Part shown: positions 25,879-34,405 of the stretch, in pieces
Layout of the letters: every line of letters starts with the position of its first letter
Numbering within the stretch: position 1 is the stretch's first letter
Assembly (NCBI RefSeq): GCF_018613875.1
Contig: NZ_JAGGPJ010000017.1
Coordinates: 1 to 64,000 of the forward strand
Origin: Arthrobacter sp. ISL-28
GTDB taxonomy: Bacteria; Actinomycetota; Actinomycetes; Actinomycetales; Micrococcaceae
Direction of reading: 5' to 3'
Length of the DNA stretch: 64,000 nt
Made by a program: the position numbers and the translations under genes
The notes under the pieces: generated by a model
The model's database searches: none
What the model saw: the letters and a program-made list of their open reading frames with translations, nothing else
Told to the model about the DNA's origin: nothing

Positions 25879-26997
25879 TCAGACCACGGGCCGCTGGGCT
25901 ACCCGCAGTATGCGGTGCAGGCTCAGCAGAATGGATTCCGCGGCGCTGGGGGCATCGGCGTCAACGTCCTCAGAGGCGATCCGCGCCTCCAGGTGATCAA
26001 CTGCAGCGTTGGCCGCCTCGATCAGCTCCGCCTGCCGGTCGGCGTCGTCCTCCGCCGCTGAGCGAATAACATCCCCGACGGCGGCCAGGGCTGTGGCTAG
26101 CGGCTCGCTGTACGGCAGGGGGATCGTGAACGGCATGTCCTTGTTCCAGATCACGTCGGCGAGCACCTCCGTCATGTCCTGGATGTGGAAAGTGATGCGC
26201 TCCAGGTCGCGGACGTTCCGGTAATCCAGATCCACGTCCCGCGGATGGAAACGGCGTCGGGGGTTGGCTTCCCTGCTCGCGTCAGCCTTCTCGACGGCTG
26301 CGCGGACGGACCTGGCCGATTTGGCCAGCTCTTCCGACCGGCGGGACCATTCTTCATGCTCGGGCGGCCACTTCTCATGTACGGCTGCTCCCATGTCAGT
26401 GAGCTGGCGTGCCAACGCCAGACGCAGTTCGGCCAGGCTGAGGGCGGCAGCGTTGAAATGGAGCGGCGGGAAAACAAGCAAGTTGACGATGACGCCCACG
26501 GCCACGCCGACGCCCATCTGAAGCAGGTAGCCGAACGAGAAGTCGTCCGGGTTATGTCCACCCACCAGCAGGACCAGCAGCGCCGCCGTCGGAATCCAGT
26601 CCCGGCCGGCTCCGAGGCGGGGGAGTCCGGCCAGCAGGACACCCAGCGCCATGACGACGCCAACGGTGAGCGGTGTGGCGCCGAAACTGATCAGCAGGAA
26701 TGCCAGCCCGATTCCGGCGGCCAGCCCGACGAGGGTCTGCAGGCCCTGACGGATGGAGCCCGCCACATTTTCATACATGGCCACCAGGGCGCCGAGCGGG
26801 GCATAGTACGGATATTCAGCGGCAGACCCGGGCATGGACGGCGCGATCAGAAACGCGATACCTGCCGCCAGGCCTGCCTTGGCTGCCAGCTGTAGCCGCG
26901 GTGCCGCAAGGGCACGGGTCACTCTTGCCGCCGTCGCCCGCCAGATTTTGAGCGGTAACGGCCCTTGGGCGGCGGTGTCCTGCTTCGTGGTGCTCAT
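25879..26997 (-). CDS. FUSC/aromatic-acid-exporter-like membrane protein
   Basis: 372 residues. The N-terminal half holds about six membrane helices (LAAKAGLAAGIAFLIA, LQTLVGLAAGIGLAFLLISF, VGVVMALGVLLAGL, AALLVLLVGG, GVGVAVGVIVNLLVF). The segment YPYYAPLGALVAMYENVAGS is typical of FUSC proteins. The C-terminal half is a soluble helical domain. The family includes p-hydroxybenzoic acid efflux AaeB; a half-size, single-module member like this may act as an oligomer. It converges on the MaoC gene with a 25-base gap. Substrate unknown. Confidence 0.82.
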   Translation of the reverse strand: MSTTKQDTAAQGPLPLKIWRATAARVTRALAAPRLQLAAKAGLAAGIAFLIAPSMPGSAAEYPYYAPLGALVAMYENVAGSIRQGLQTLVGLAAGIGLAFLLISFGATPLTVGVVMALGVLLAGLPRLGAGRDWIPTAALLVLLVGGHNPDDFSFGYLLQMGVGVAVGVIVNLLVFPPLHFNAAALSLAELRLALARQLTDMGAAVHEKWPPEHEEWSRRSEELAKSARSVRAAVEKADASREANPRRRFHPRDVDLDYRNVRDLERITFHIQDMTEVLADVIWNKDMPFTIPLPYSEPLATALAAVGDVIRSAAEDDADRQAELIEAANAAVDHLEARIASEDVDADAPSAAESILLSLHRILRVAQRPVV

Positions 26998-27100
26998 CGG
27001 GCCACACTAGGGCGGCGCATCGATTTGCGACAAATGGACTAACCCCACGCAGGGTGCTGATCGGATCGGGTACGCGGTGTGGCGGCCAGTGCGAAATCGG

Positions 27101-28162
27101 TCAGCCGGCTCCGTGCCCGGGCGCTACTTCTTCCCCAGCCCGCACGGGGCCGGGAGGCGTGCCGTCACCGAAGGGACGTCCGCCCAAAGCGTCGCGACCG
27201 TGCGGGGTCAGCCAGCCGGACAGCTCGGGGCCGGCCGGGACGATGCCGGTTGGATTGATGTCCTCGTGAACGATGTAGTAGTGCTGCTTGATCTGCACGA
27301 AGTCGATGGTGTCTCCGAAACCGGGGGTCTGGAACAGATCCCTGGCGTAGGCCCAAAGGACCGGCATCTCGCTGAGTTTGTTGCGATTGCACTTGAAATG
27401 GCCATGGTAGACGGCGTCGAAGCGGGCAAGGGTTGTGAAGAGCCGGACGTCAGCCTCCGTGATGGAATCGCCCACGAGATACCGCTGGATCGCCAGCCGT
27501 TCCTCAAGCCAGTCCAGGGCCGCCCAAAGCCGGCCGTAGGCGGCGTCGTACGCCTCTTGGGACCCGGCGAAACCGCAACGGTAGACGCCGTTGTTCACCT
27601 CAGTGAAGACGCGCTTGTTGACGCGGTCGATCTCTTCGCGGAGATGTTCCGGATAGAGCTGCGGCGCACCGGCGCGGTGGAACTCACTCCACTCAGTGGA
27701 GAAGTCCAGCGTGATCTGGGGAAAGTTATTGGTCACTACGACGCCGCTCGCGATATCCACGACGGCCGGGACAGTAATGCCGCGCGGGTAGTCTGGAAAC
27801 CGCCGAAAGTACGCCTCTTGCAGGCGTTCAATGCCGAGGACAGGGTCCTTTCCGTCCGGATCCAGGTCGAATGTCCAGGACCGGGCATCATGGGTGGGGC
27901 CGGGCTGGCCGAGGGAGATGACATCTTCGAGGCCCAGGAGCCGGCGGACGATCACAGTGCGGTTCGCCCAGGGGCAGGCGCGGGCCGCGATTAGCCGGTA
28001 GCGCCCCGGTTCCACCGGCCAGCCGGGTTCACCGTTGGGACCGGCCGCTCCGGTTTTCGTGATCCGGTCCTCGATGTAATTGGTGTCCCGGTTGAACTCG
28101 CCGCCGGTGACGTAGGCGCCCTTGGTGCTGTGTTCTTTCACTGTGCTGGACTTCTCGTTCAT
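27101..28162 (-). CDS. ECM4/YqjG-type glutathione S-transferase-like (hydroquinone reductase)
   Basis: 353 residues. The catalytic Cys63 lies in IAARACPWANRTVIVRRLLG, the signature of Xi-class (glutathionyl-hydroquinone reductase) enzymes. SLGQPGPTHDARSWTFDLDP and ITVPAVVDIASGVVVTNNFP follow in the thioredoxin-like domain, then the helical domain (ADVRLFTTLARFDAVYHGHF). These enzymes reduce thiol-hydroquinone conjugates. Since the window also has mshC, mycothiol rather than glutathione is the probable thiol. It sits 9 bases beyond the protease gene's 3' end in the same direction. Confidence 0.88.
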   Translation of the reverse strand: MNEKSSTVKEHSTKGAYVTGGEFNRDTNYIEDRITKTGAAGPNGEPGWPVEPGRYRLIAARACPWANRTVIVRRLLGLEDVISLGQPGPTHDARSWTFDLDPDGKDPVLGIERLQEAYFRRFPDYPRGITVPAVVDIASGVVVTNNFPQITLDFSTEWSEFHRAGAPQLYPEHLREEIDRVNKRVFTEVNNGVYRCGFAGSQEAYDAAYGRLWAALDWLEERLAIQRYLVGDSITEADVRLFTTLARFDAVYHGHFKCNRNKLSEMPVLWAYARDLFQTPGFGDTIDFVQIKQHYYIVHEDINPTGIVPAGPELSGWLTPHGRDALGGRPFGDGTPPGPVRAGEEVAPGHGAG

Positions 28163-28171
28163 GGACCCAGA

Positions 28172-28936
28172 CTATGTCCCAGCCGCGAAGACAAGCGACA
28201 TCGGCTGCCAGGCCACGAGCCACGATGCTGCCACGACGACTGAGAAGAGCACTATCCAGACTCCCGAAGGAACAGCAGTGGCCCGGTAGAGGATGTAGGC
28301 ATCCGATGTCGGCAGCTGATCGCGGCGGCGGAGGTGCACATTGGTGAGCTTGAGCAGGTCCCGCACGGCGGCTACGAGCAGGGCCAGCCCCAGGATGATC
28401 GCGACATGCGCGGTAAATACGGCTGGCACGGCGATGATGAGCGCGGCCGTGGCGAGGACCGCAGCAAGCAGAATAAAGACGCCGGCAACATTGCGGATGA
28501 ACATCAAGGCCGCCAGCAGGATCAGCAGGCCGGCGGACATCGCAGCCGGCCCCCAGCCGTTGAAGCCTGACCATACCAGCGCGGCCCCCGTCAGCCCCGG
28601 CACAGGGTAGCCCCAAAATCCTGACCACACCGCGGCGAGCTTCCCCCGGGCATAGGAGGTGGTGGTGCCGGAATGGTTAAGCCTCAGCCTGATCCCGCCC
28701 AGCCGCTGGCCGCTGGTGAGCGCCGCAAAAGCGTGCCCCAGTTCGTGGGTCACCGTCGCGAACAGTCCGAAGTAGCGCCAGGTGGCGCCCGGCACAGAGA
28801 GGACGACGGCGACCAGGACCACCACAAGGAGTTCCGTCACGGTCACCACGGGAATGTCGGCCCGTGCGAAGCCGTCGACAAGGCGGCCCCACCATTGTTC
28901 GGGAAGGGACGGAACTGCTGCAACGAAATAGTTCAT
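28172..28936 (-). CDS. M50B-like integral membrane metallopeptidase
   Basis: 254 residues from ATG 28936 (MNYFVAAVPSLPEQWW). The zinc motif HELGH is at residues 64-68, inside a membrane helix (GLFATVTHELGHAF). It is followed by LTSGQRLGGIRLRLNHSGTT, a small beta segment typical of M50B-like proteins, and several more helices. The second zinc ligand, usually Asp in a later helix, is not obvious; NxxxG or GLTGAALVW may supply other contacts. It may act as an intramembrane protease or a non-proteolytic relative. It lies upstream of the ECM4-like gene, 9 bases apart. Confidence 0.8.
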   Translation of the reverse strand: MNYFVAAVPSLPEQWWGRLVDGFARADIPVVTVTELLVVVLVAVVLSVPGATWRYFGLFATVTHELGHAFAALTSGQRLGGIRLRLNHSGTTTSYARGKLAAVWSGFWGYPVPGLTGAALVWSGFNGWGPAAMSAGLLILLAALMFIRNVAGVFILLAAVLATAALIIAVPAVFTAHVAIILGLALLVAAVRDLLKLTNVHLRRRDQLPTSDAYILYRATAVPSGVWIVLFSVVVAASWLVAWQPMSLVFAAGT

Positions 28937-29088
28937 AGGGTTCAAGGCTACCGGCGGAAGCCGTGACGCCCGACCGGCCGTGTTCGCCTCTGTTTGGCTG
29001 ACGGGGAAGTGCTTCCAGGGGCGCCGAGGGTGCACGATTGAACTACCAACCACCCAATGTGCAAGCGCTACGGCAGGACGAGGAAGAC

Positions 29089-29553
29089 ATGACTACATTG
29101 AAGGAACGCCTGCACGCTGACGTCGTCGCCCATATGAAGGACCGCAACAAGGTGGCTCTTACTACGGTGCGCAATGTGCTGGGTGAGATCGAGACCCGTG
29201 AGAAGTCGGGCAAGACACCAGTTGAGCTGGACGACGCGCAGGTCACTGCGCTGCTGCAGAAGGAGGCCGCCAAACGCCGCGACACGGCCCGTATCTACAC
29301 GGAAGCGGGGGAGAGCGACCGCGCCGGGGCGGAAATCGCTGAGGCCGAAGTCATCGAGGCCTACCTGCCACAACCCCTCTCCGCTGCAGAAGTGGAAGCC
29401 ATCGTCGATGAGGCCATTGCGGCACTGAAAGCTGACGGTGTTGAGCTCTCCATGAGGCAAATGGGCACGGTGATGAAGCCTGTCACTGCCAAGATCGCCG
29501 GACGTTTCGACGGCAAGGCGGTCAGTGAGATCGTCCGGACGCGCCTGGCCTAG
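29089..29553 (+). CDS. GatB/YqeY domain protein
   Basis: 154 residues from ATG 29089 (MTTLKERLHADVVAHMKDRN), preceded by AGGACGAGGAAG. An ATG-like start 51 bases earlier is less likely. The sequence follows the YqeY pattern throughout: RNVLGEIETREKSGK, ALLQKEAAKRRDTARIY, EAEVIEAYLPQPLSAAEVEA, MRQMGTVMKPVTAKIAGRFD. The domain equals the tRNA-binding tail of GatB; free-standing YqeY has no fully settled role but is linked to tRNA-dependent amidation. Divergent from the M50 gene. Confidence 0.93.
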   Translation: MTTLKERLHADVVAHMKDRNKVALTTVRNVLGEIETREKSGKTPVELDDAQVTALLQKEAAKRRDTARIYTEAGESDRAGAEIAEAEVIEAYLPQPLSAAEVEAIVDEAIAALKADGVELSMRQMGTVMKPVTAKIAGRFDGKAVSEIVRTRLA

Positions 29554-29632
29554 GCGCTGGCAACGATTGAGGGTCGACCCGCAATCACATTGGGAGGAGT
29601 ATTTAAGGACACCCACTGTAAGGAGGTCGGTG

Positions 29633-29830
29633 ATGTGCTATTCATCGTGCGAGGGGTGGCGGTACTACAAGAAGGATCACGCCCGGGAGACCGAAGAGCG
29701 CCGGGAGACGAGGCCTGAAGAGGTCCCGGAGCCTCAGGTGCAGGCGGAGGAATCCAGGATGTGGGCCTACCTCGCCCAGCTGGAGAAAAGCGCGGCTGAT
29801 AAGCCTGACCGCATCAGCGAAAGCGTTTAG
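29633..29830 (+). CDS. Small Cys-containing charged protein
   Basis: 65 residues: MCYSSCEGWRYYKKDHARET then a strongly charged, Glu/Arg-rich middle and KPDRISESV at the end. The ATG is preceded by TAAGGAGGT, a full match to the anti-Shine-Dalgarno sequence, so translation should be strong. A robust terminator follows at once. Two Cys (positions 2 and 6) near the start could bind metal or form a disulfide; the rest may be a helix. No family recognised. It may share a transcript with YqeY or have its own promoter. Confidence 0.65.
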   Translation: MCYSSCEGWRYYKKDHARETEERRETRPEEVPEPQVQAEESRMWAYLAQLEKSAADKPDRISESV

Positions 29831-29837
29831 GCACTGA

Positions 29838-29875
29838 ACGTCGGAGGGCTCCGCGCATGCGGGGCCCTCCGACGT
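29838..29875. terminator. Intrinsic terminator
   Basis: ACGTCGGAGGGCTCCGC pairs with GCGGGGCCCTCCGACGT around the loop GCAT, with one mismatch. Weak A/T follows (ATTAA). Ends the small-protein transcript. Confidence 0.75.
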
Positions 29876-29900
29876 ATTAATGCTGGTTCGGGATACCTGC

Positions 29901-30101
29901 TCAGATAAACGGATAGACCGGGAAGGTCGCAGGAAAAATCCGTGCTCTGCTCTCCGGCCCGGCGTTGTCCGTGTCACGCTCGACCGTCGCGCCGAAGGAC
30001 GCCCCGAGCTCATCAGCCCCGGAGTTCTGGACTGTGGTGCGACTGTCCGCCGAGCCGTTCTCCGGCATGGTTGTCACCGAAAAGGTCACAGTGCTTGGCA
30101 T
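29901..30101 (-). CDS. Possible small hypothetical protein
   Basis: 66 residues: MPSTVTFSVTTMPENGSADS, then TTVQNSGADELGASFGATVE and a tail ending FPVYPFI. The ATG at 30101 has GAGGGGG about 10 bases upstream. Composition is protein-like but no family is recognised. It points toward the terminator at 29838-29875. The whole gap between 29876 and 30291 holds nothing else clear. May be a non-coding frame. Confidence 0.35.
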   Translation of the reverse strand: MPSTVTFSVTTMPENGSADSRTTVQNSGADELGASFGATVERDTDNAGPESRARIFPATFPVYPFI

Positions 30102-30291
30102 TTTAGCTGGCCCCCTCTAGCCTCCAGCCGGGAACTTCGCCCAGGCCTTTGTCACAGAGTAACGCTTAACGGACCGTTAATTGATGGATTCATGAATTCG
30201 GTAATTCCTGGCCGGCGGCCAACCAGAGGGATGCCCAACGGCGCCCGCACTCCCCATACTCTTCTTGATAAGACGGGGATAGACTCCGCCC

Positions 30292-30702
30292 ATGCCTACA
30301 CGATGGTCAAGACTGGTCATTCTTGGATCGGCCGTGGCTTTGGCTACGGCGGTCAGTGCGTGCTCATCCTCCTCCTCCCCCCGCCTCATAACATCTGACG
30401 TACCGCAATTGAGCGGCATGGAAGCGCTTCTCCGAGGCACGTTGGCAGTTGACGACCAGGGCTGCGTTCACGCGAAGACGACCGGAGATTCGGTGACCAC
30501 TCTCGTGTGGCCCAAGGGGTACACCGTCAAAGGCGATTCGAAGTCCTTCGAAGTCCTTGACGCCAGCAAGAACGTTGTGGCGCGTTCCGGATCGCCCCTT
30601 GCCGTCGGCGGTGGCGGTGCTGACTCGTTCCAGGACACGTGGACCGAACGCGACTGCGCCAAGGGCAGACTTTGGATGGTCGGGGCCATTGGAACGGGCT
30701 GA
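30292..30702 (+). CDS. Small lipoprotein
   Basis: 136 residues. The signal is a lipoprotein type: MPTRWSRLVILG, hydrophobic core and lipobox AVSACSSSSS with Cys24. The mature part (about 110 residues) reads as a beta-rich domain: GTLAVDDQGCVHAKTTGDSV, LVWPKGYTVKGDSKSFEVLD and VARSGSPLAVGGGG. It has two further Cys (VDDQGC, ERDCAKG) that could form a disulfide. Surface-anchored, function unknown. It resembles the scattered small lipoproteins of Arthrobacter genomes. Confidence 0.75.
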   Translation: MPTRWSRLVILGSAVALATAVSACSSSSSPRLITSDVPQLSGMEALLRGTLAVDDQGCVHAKTTGDSVTTLVWPKGYTVKGDSKSFEVLDASKNVVARSGSPLAVGGGGADSFQDTWTERDCAKGRLWMVGAIGTG

Positions 30703-31003
30703 CAGCGTAACTCGAAGGGGCGCCTGCCTCGGCTGCTGGCATGGATACACGGTCGAGCCCGTAACAGGGCACCTCACGTCAGGTCGTGACGTTCTCGGCC
30801 ACTTGGCGTCGGTGCTGTTGGCAGTCCGGTTCGCCTCCTGCAGATTTGTCCTAGTCCTGGAAGCGATCGGCAAACGCAAGTCAAACAGAAAGCCTGATTC
30901 ATTTACTGCATCGACTGGACATATCTCCCTCCGTTCCCCAAGGTGGATAAGGTGTCCGGCGTCATCCGGCGTCGGCAGATCGGAGAATCCTGCTGGGGAG
31001 ACC
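30703..31003. other. Intergenic stretch
   Basis: No gene supported. A purine-rich site just before 31004 (CTGGGGAGACC) serves the next gene. Frames on both strands are shadows. Confidence 0.5.
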
Positions 31004-31622
31004 ATGGCCATTTTTGACAAAGGTGCCGACACGCTCGGAAACGTGAACAAGAAAGAACCTCCAGCTCTATTCCCCGAAGAACCCCGACAAAATCAACGAT
31101 TTCGACAGCTATGAAAAGGTCAACTCCTGGAGCTTCCCGGGCGCCCATGGCATCCTCTCGGATCCACGCACCAAAAACGAGGTCTCCCAGGGAGTGCTCT
31201 GGGTGCTCGGCGACGGCAAGCTTGTCGGCTACAAGGTCAAGGGATCCGGCCAGAACACCGACCTCGACGTCTGGCGGGAAGTGTTCATCGACCATCCCGG
31301 CGCCAAGATGGGGCATGACCTCCAACCGGACTATACCAAGCCCGGCCACGTCCTGCTGACCGACAGCAAGGGCGTCTACAGCTACGACGTCAACAGCAAC
31401 CGCCAGGTCATCGGTGAGCCGATCTGGGCCAAGGGGCGGGTCAAGTCCATCGCCCGGCACCCCACCACCAAGGAGTACGTCTGGGTGGTCGGGTCACCCG
31501 ACACCGGTGAGATGGGCACAAAGGTCAGCATCGGCAAGGATCTAGGGGCGCCGACGGAGGAGCGCGGCTGGTCCGACGCGCGCTTCTACAAGGCCAGGAT
31601 CTTCAGCCCCGCCTACGAATGA
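31004..31622 (+). pseudogene. Hypothetical gene with a single frameshift
   Basis: The ATG at 31004 with GGGGAGACC upstream starts MAIFDKGADTLGNVNKK. Within AAGAAAGAACC (about 31048-31060) the frame that carries the rest of the protein changes by one base. The natural continuation reads NLQLYSPKNPDKINDFDSYE, SWSFPGAHGILSDPRTKNEV, GVLWVLGDGKLVGYKVKGSG, and ends DARFYKARIFSPAYE at 31622. The total length is 619 bases, one over a multiple of three. The downstream frame is clean, so the shift is recent, a sequencing error, or programmed. The protein (about 205 residues, no signal) is of unknown family. Confidence 0.65.
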
Positions 31623-31694
31623 CTGCTGGCAATGAGTAGGGTATCGGTATCCGGGGCAGTTCGGCCGGACCCGAAGCGGGCCAGGCATCGATCA

Positions 31695-32231
31695 TCAGCC
31701 GTTGCCATGATCGTGGTCCTTTTTCTTCTCGGCTTCCTTTTCTGCCTCCTCCCGCTGCTTCTCGGCCTTCTCCTTTGCGTCCACTTTCTGGCCCTTTCCC
31801 TTGTTACGCGGAGGTTCAGCGGCAGGCGCTGATGTGGCAGGTTGGGGTTCCGCCGGGGTCAGGGCTGCCTCCATGTCAGCCCTGACTTTGCTGATAGACG
31901 CCTCGATCCGGGTCTTCCGGTCCAGCGACATCAGGCCCTGCTCCTCGGCTGTCCTCACTTTCTCGCTTAGTTGCTGAAGCTCAGCCAACGCCGCGGGGAA
32001 GTTCTGTTCTGCGGCGAGCCGTTTCGCTGCAGCCACGCGGGTCTGCAGTTCTCCAGCCGCCCCTTCATCCAGCTCGGGCGGAGTGGAGCACGCAGTGAGC
32101 AGTAAAGCTCCGAGACACACAGCCGCAACCCAGCAATGCGCTCTTCGCAAGGAACGCTTCCTCTGCCGAGGGGCGGCGGGTAGCACACCGGGATTCGTGC
32201 CCTGCACTTTGGCAGCTTCTCTTCGATTCAT
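31695..32231 (-). CDS. Lipoprotein with charged coiled-coil tail
   Basis: 178 residues from ATG 32231, overlapping the kinase stop (ATGA). After a basic start it has a hydrophobic core (HCWVAAVCLGALLL) and lipobox LTACSTPPEL. The middle is helical (LQTRVAAAKRLAAEQNFPAA, LAELQQLSEKVRTAEEQGLM), and the tail is Pro/Ala then Lys/Glu-rich (EKAEKQREEAEKEAEKKKDH). Likely anchored outside the membrane with an extended charged stalk. Co-transcribed with the kinase, so it may be part of the same sensing unit. Confidence 0.75.
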   Translation of the reverse strand: MNRREAAKVQGTNPGVLPAAPRQRKRSLRRAHCWVAAVCLGALLLTACSTPPELDEGAAGELQTRVAAAKRLAAEQNFPAALAELQQLSEKVRTAEEQGLMSLDRKTRIEASISKVRADMEAALTPAEPQPATSAPAAEPPRNKGKGQKVDAKEKAEKQREEAEKEAEKKKDHDHGNG

Positions 32232-33511
32232 GGCGTGACGCTTTCTTCCAGTTCCTTGAAATGCTCGCCCATCTGCCCGGGAATAACGGGCTGCGGAGTT
32301 TCCACCGGCGCGGTGGCCGGTTGCTGGAGAGAAGGCAGCAGCACCACCGCAAGGACCAGAGTGAGAGCGGCTATGGCGGCAAGGACCCAGAGTCGGCGGC
32401 TGCCGATGTTGCCCAGCCTCCTCCAGAGGTTGGGCCCGTCCGGTTTCCCCTGCGCGGAGGCGGGTTTGTGCGCCGGTACCTGAGGGGCCGCTTGCCAAGC
32501 CGTGGCGTTGGTTATTTCGCTGGGCGCCAGGGCTGGCAGCCTGACGCCCCGTTCCCCCGCATCTTCACCGGATTCACGACTCTTGGGTCCGCCCACGTTC
32601 AGTACAAGGGTTTCCTGTGGAAGCGGTTGGGAGTCGGTTCCTGCCTCGCCTCTGCGTTCCGCCAACGTACTCCAGTCTCCGGCTATATGCAGTGCCGTTG
32701 CGATGCTTCCGGCGTCCGGTCTTTCCTGCGGATTTCGGGCGGTCATGGCGGTCAGCAACGATATCCACCGCGGACCCAGCGCATCAGGGATGTCCGGGGA
32801 ACGGGAGAGCCGGGCCACCGCAGCTTCCAGCGGCGGTCCGGGAAATGCCACTCTCCCTGTGAGGACTTCCAGCAACACCAGGCCCAGTGAATAAATGTCT
32901 GCAGGCGGACCCGCCGGTTCTCCGTTAGCCTGTTCCGGGCTCAGGTAGGCGGCTGTACCAGGTACCACGTTGGTCGCGGTGACCCGGGCTCCGTCCAGCA
33001 TCCGTGCGATGCCAAAGTCTGCGAGTTTAGGGCGCAATGGGGCATCAGTGGCGTATCGGGTCAGCAGGATATTCGCCGGCTTAACGTCCCGGTGCACCAC
33101 ACCGTGATGGTGGATGTACTGCAGTGCCTCACCCAGTTCCGCGCCCAGCCGAGCCGCTTCAGCCCCCGCCAGCGGTCCCGCCGCGAGATGGCGGCGAAGG
33201 TCGGTCCCATTGACCAGTTCCATCACCAGGAAGGGCACTTCCCTATGCCCCAGAAGCAGCGTCCCGGTATCGAACAGCGTGACCAGGCCATGGTGGTTCA
33301 GCCGGGCGAGCATCCGGGCTTCTATCTGTTGCCTTCCCAACTCCTCCGGGTCGGCGGCGTCAGCACGGAATATCTTCAGTGCAACCTCCCGGTCCAGTAC
33401 CAGATCGCTCCCGCGGTAGACGCTCCCCATGCCGCCGTGGCCAAGAACTTCGCCGACCCTGTATCGCGCGCCCAGGACTGTTCCGGACACACCCGTCTCC
33501 GCTTCTTCCAT
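32228..33511 (-). CDS. Serine/threonine protein kinase (PknB-like)
   Basis: 427 residues from ATG 33511 (MEEAETGVSGTVLGARYRVG). All Hanks motifs are present: glycine loop LGHGGMGSVYRG (23-34), Lys46 (VALKIF), catalytic HRDVKPANILL (140-150, Asp142, Asn147), DFG at 165-167, and the activation segment VVPGTAAYLSPEQANGEP. After the kinase domain come a Pro/Ala linker and one membrane helix (LWVLAAIAALTLVLAVVLLP, about 372-392). A short outside tail follows with no PASTA repeats. It is therefore a membrane kinase with a tiny sensor part. It overlaps the lipoprotein gene, a plausible partner or substrate. Confidence 0.93.
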   Translation of the reverse strand: MEEAETGVSGTVLGARYRVGEVLGHGGMGSVYRGSDLVLDREVALKIFRADAADPEELGRQQIEARMLARLNHHGLVTLFDTGTLLLGHREVPFLVMELVNGTDLRRHLAAGPLAGAEAARLGAELGEALQYIHHHGVVHRDVKPANILLTRYATDAPLRPKLADFGIARMLDGARVTATNVVPGTAAYLSPEQANGEPAGPPADIYSLGLVLLEVLTGRVAFPGPPLEAAVARLSRSPDIPDALGPRWISLLTAMTARNPQERPDAGSIATALHIAGDWSTLAERRGEAGTDSQPLPQETLVLNVGGPKSRESGEDAGERGVRLPALAPSEITNATAWQAAPQVPAHKPASAQGKPDGPNLWRRLGNIGSRRLWVLAAIAALTLVLAVVLLPSLQQPATAPVETPQPVIPGQMGEHFKELEESVTP

Positions 33512-33705
33512 CGCGCGGCCCTGCCTTCCGTTCAGCACCCACTCTAGCCACGTCACGGCCTTGCCCTGCCCACTCAAACAAGGAGACCGTCCGGCGGATT
33601 ACGAGCAGATCCCGCCGCTCCATGAGCGGCCCCGGAACCGAGCGTCCCGTTCAGTGCCGCACGGTATCGTTCTGGTCACTTCGCTTCTCCCGCGGGTTTC
33701 CTGGC

Positions 33706-34167
33706 CTATTCCCGGGCCATCGGAGGAATGTGAGCGCCTCCCGGTTCTGTGAGCTGTATTTCGGTATCGACCCTGGTGACGGCGCACTGGAACTGGGCGT
33801 TGCAGGTCTGCAGCATGACCGTGGCGACTGCTGTTCCGGGATTGAAAGCCATCACGCGGGGGATGACCCTCACGGTGACCGTCTGGGCCTGTCGGGTGCA
33901 GCTCGCTTCTTCGTTTCCGAAGCCGTTGGCGATCCGTCCATCGCTGACTCTTTGGTTAACCTCCACAAAGGGAACCGCGAAGAGAAGGGTGGGGTCGCTG
34001 TCGCAGACGAATGTCAGAGGGACATCGACCGCGGCTCCGTCGGCAACGAGGGACCCGGGTCCCACGCTCACAAGCGTTGAAGGGGCTGCGTTAGCAGGTG
34101 GAGCGATGGCCGTCATTGCGAGGACGGCCATACATACGGCAGTGAGACGTGTTTTGGTGCCTAGCAT
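33706..34167 (-). CDS. Secreted protein of unknown function
   Basis: 153 residues with a Sec signal peptide: MLGTKTRLTAVCMAVLAMTA, cut predicted after APPANA (near residue 27). The mature region is beta-rich with five Cys (FVCDSDP, EASCTRQ, LQTCNAQFQCAV), suggesting disulfide bonds after export. No family recognised. It lies 195 bases from the kinase start, same strand, and might be a separate transcript. Confidence 0.7.
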   Translation of the reverse strand: MLGTKTRLTAVCMAVLAMTAIAPPANAAPSTLVSVGPGSLVADGAAVDVPLTFVCDSDPTLLFAVPFVEVNQRVSDGRIANGFGNEEASCTRQAQTVTVRVIPRVMAFNPGTAVATVMLQTCNAQFQCAVTRVDTEIQLTEPGGAHIPPMARE

Positions 34168-34405
34168 CAGATTCTCCCTAGATGGAAACGTGGCGTCCCC
34201 GGGCCCAAAACGGGAGAGACCAAGTGTGGGCCTGGGCGACTGAAGTTATGGGGCATCGCCCGAGTCGGCAGCGCTGTTCGGCTGTGGATCACTCATCCAT
34301 GGCAGGTCCCATCCTCAGAGAGCTGCTTGAGCAGAGGCCAAAATTACAGCTCTCATCCGGACTGGTGTCAAGGACCTATCAGTTACCCGAGGGCCGTATG
34401 GGAAG

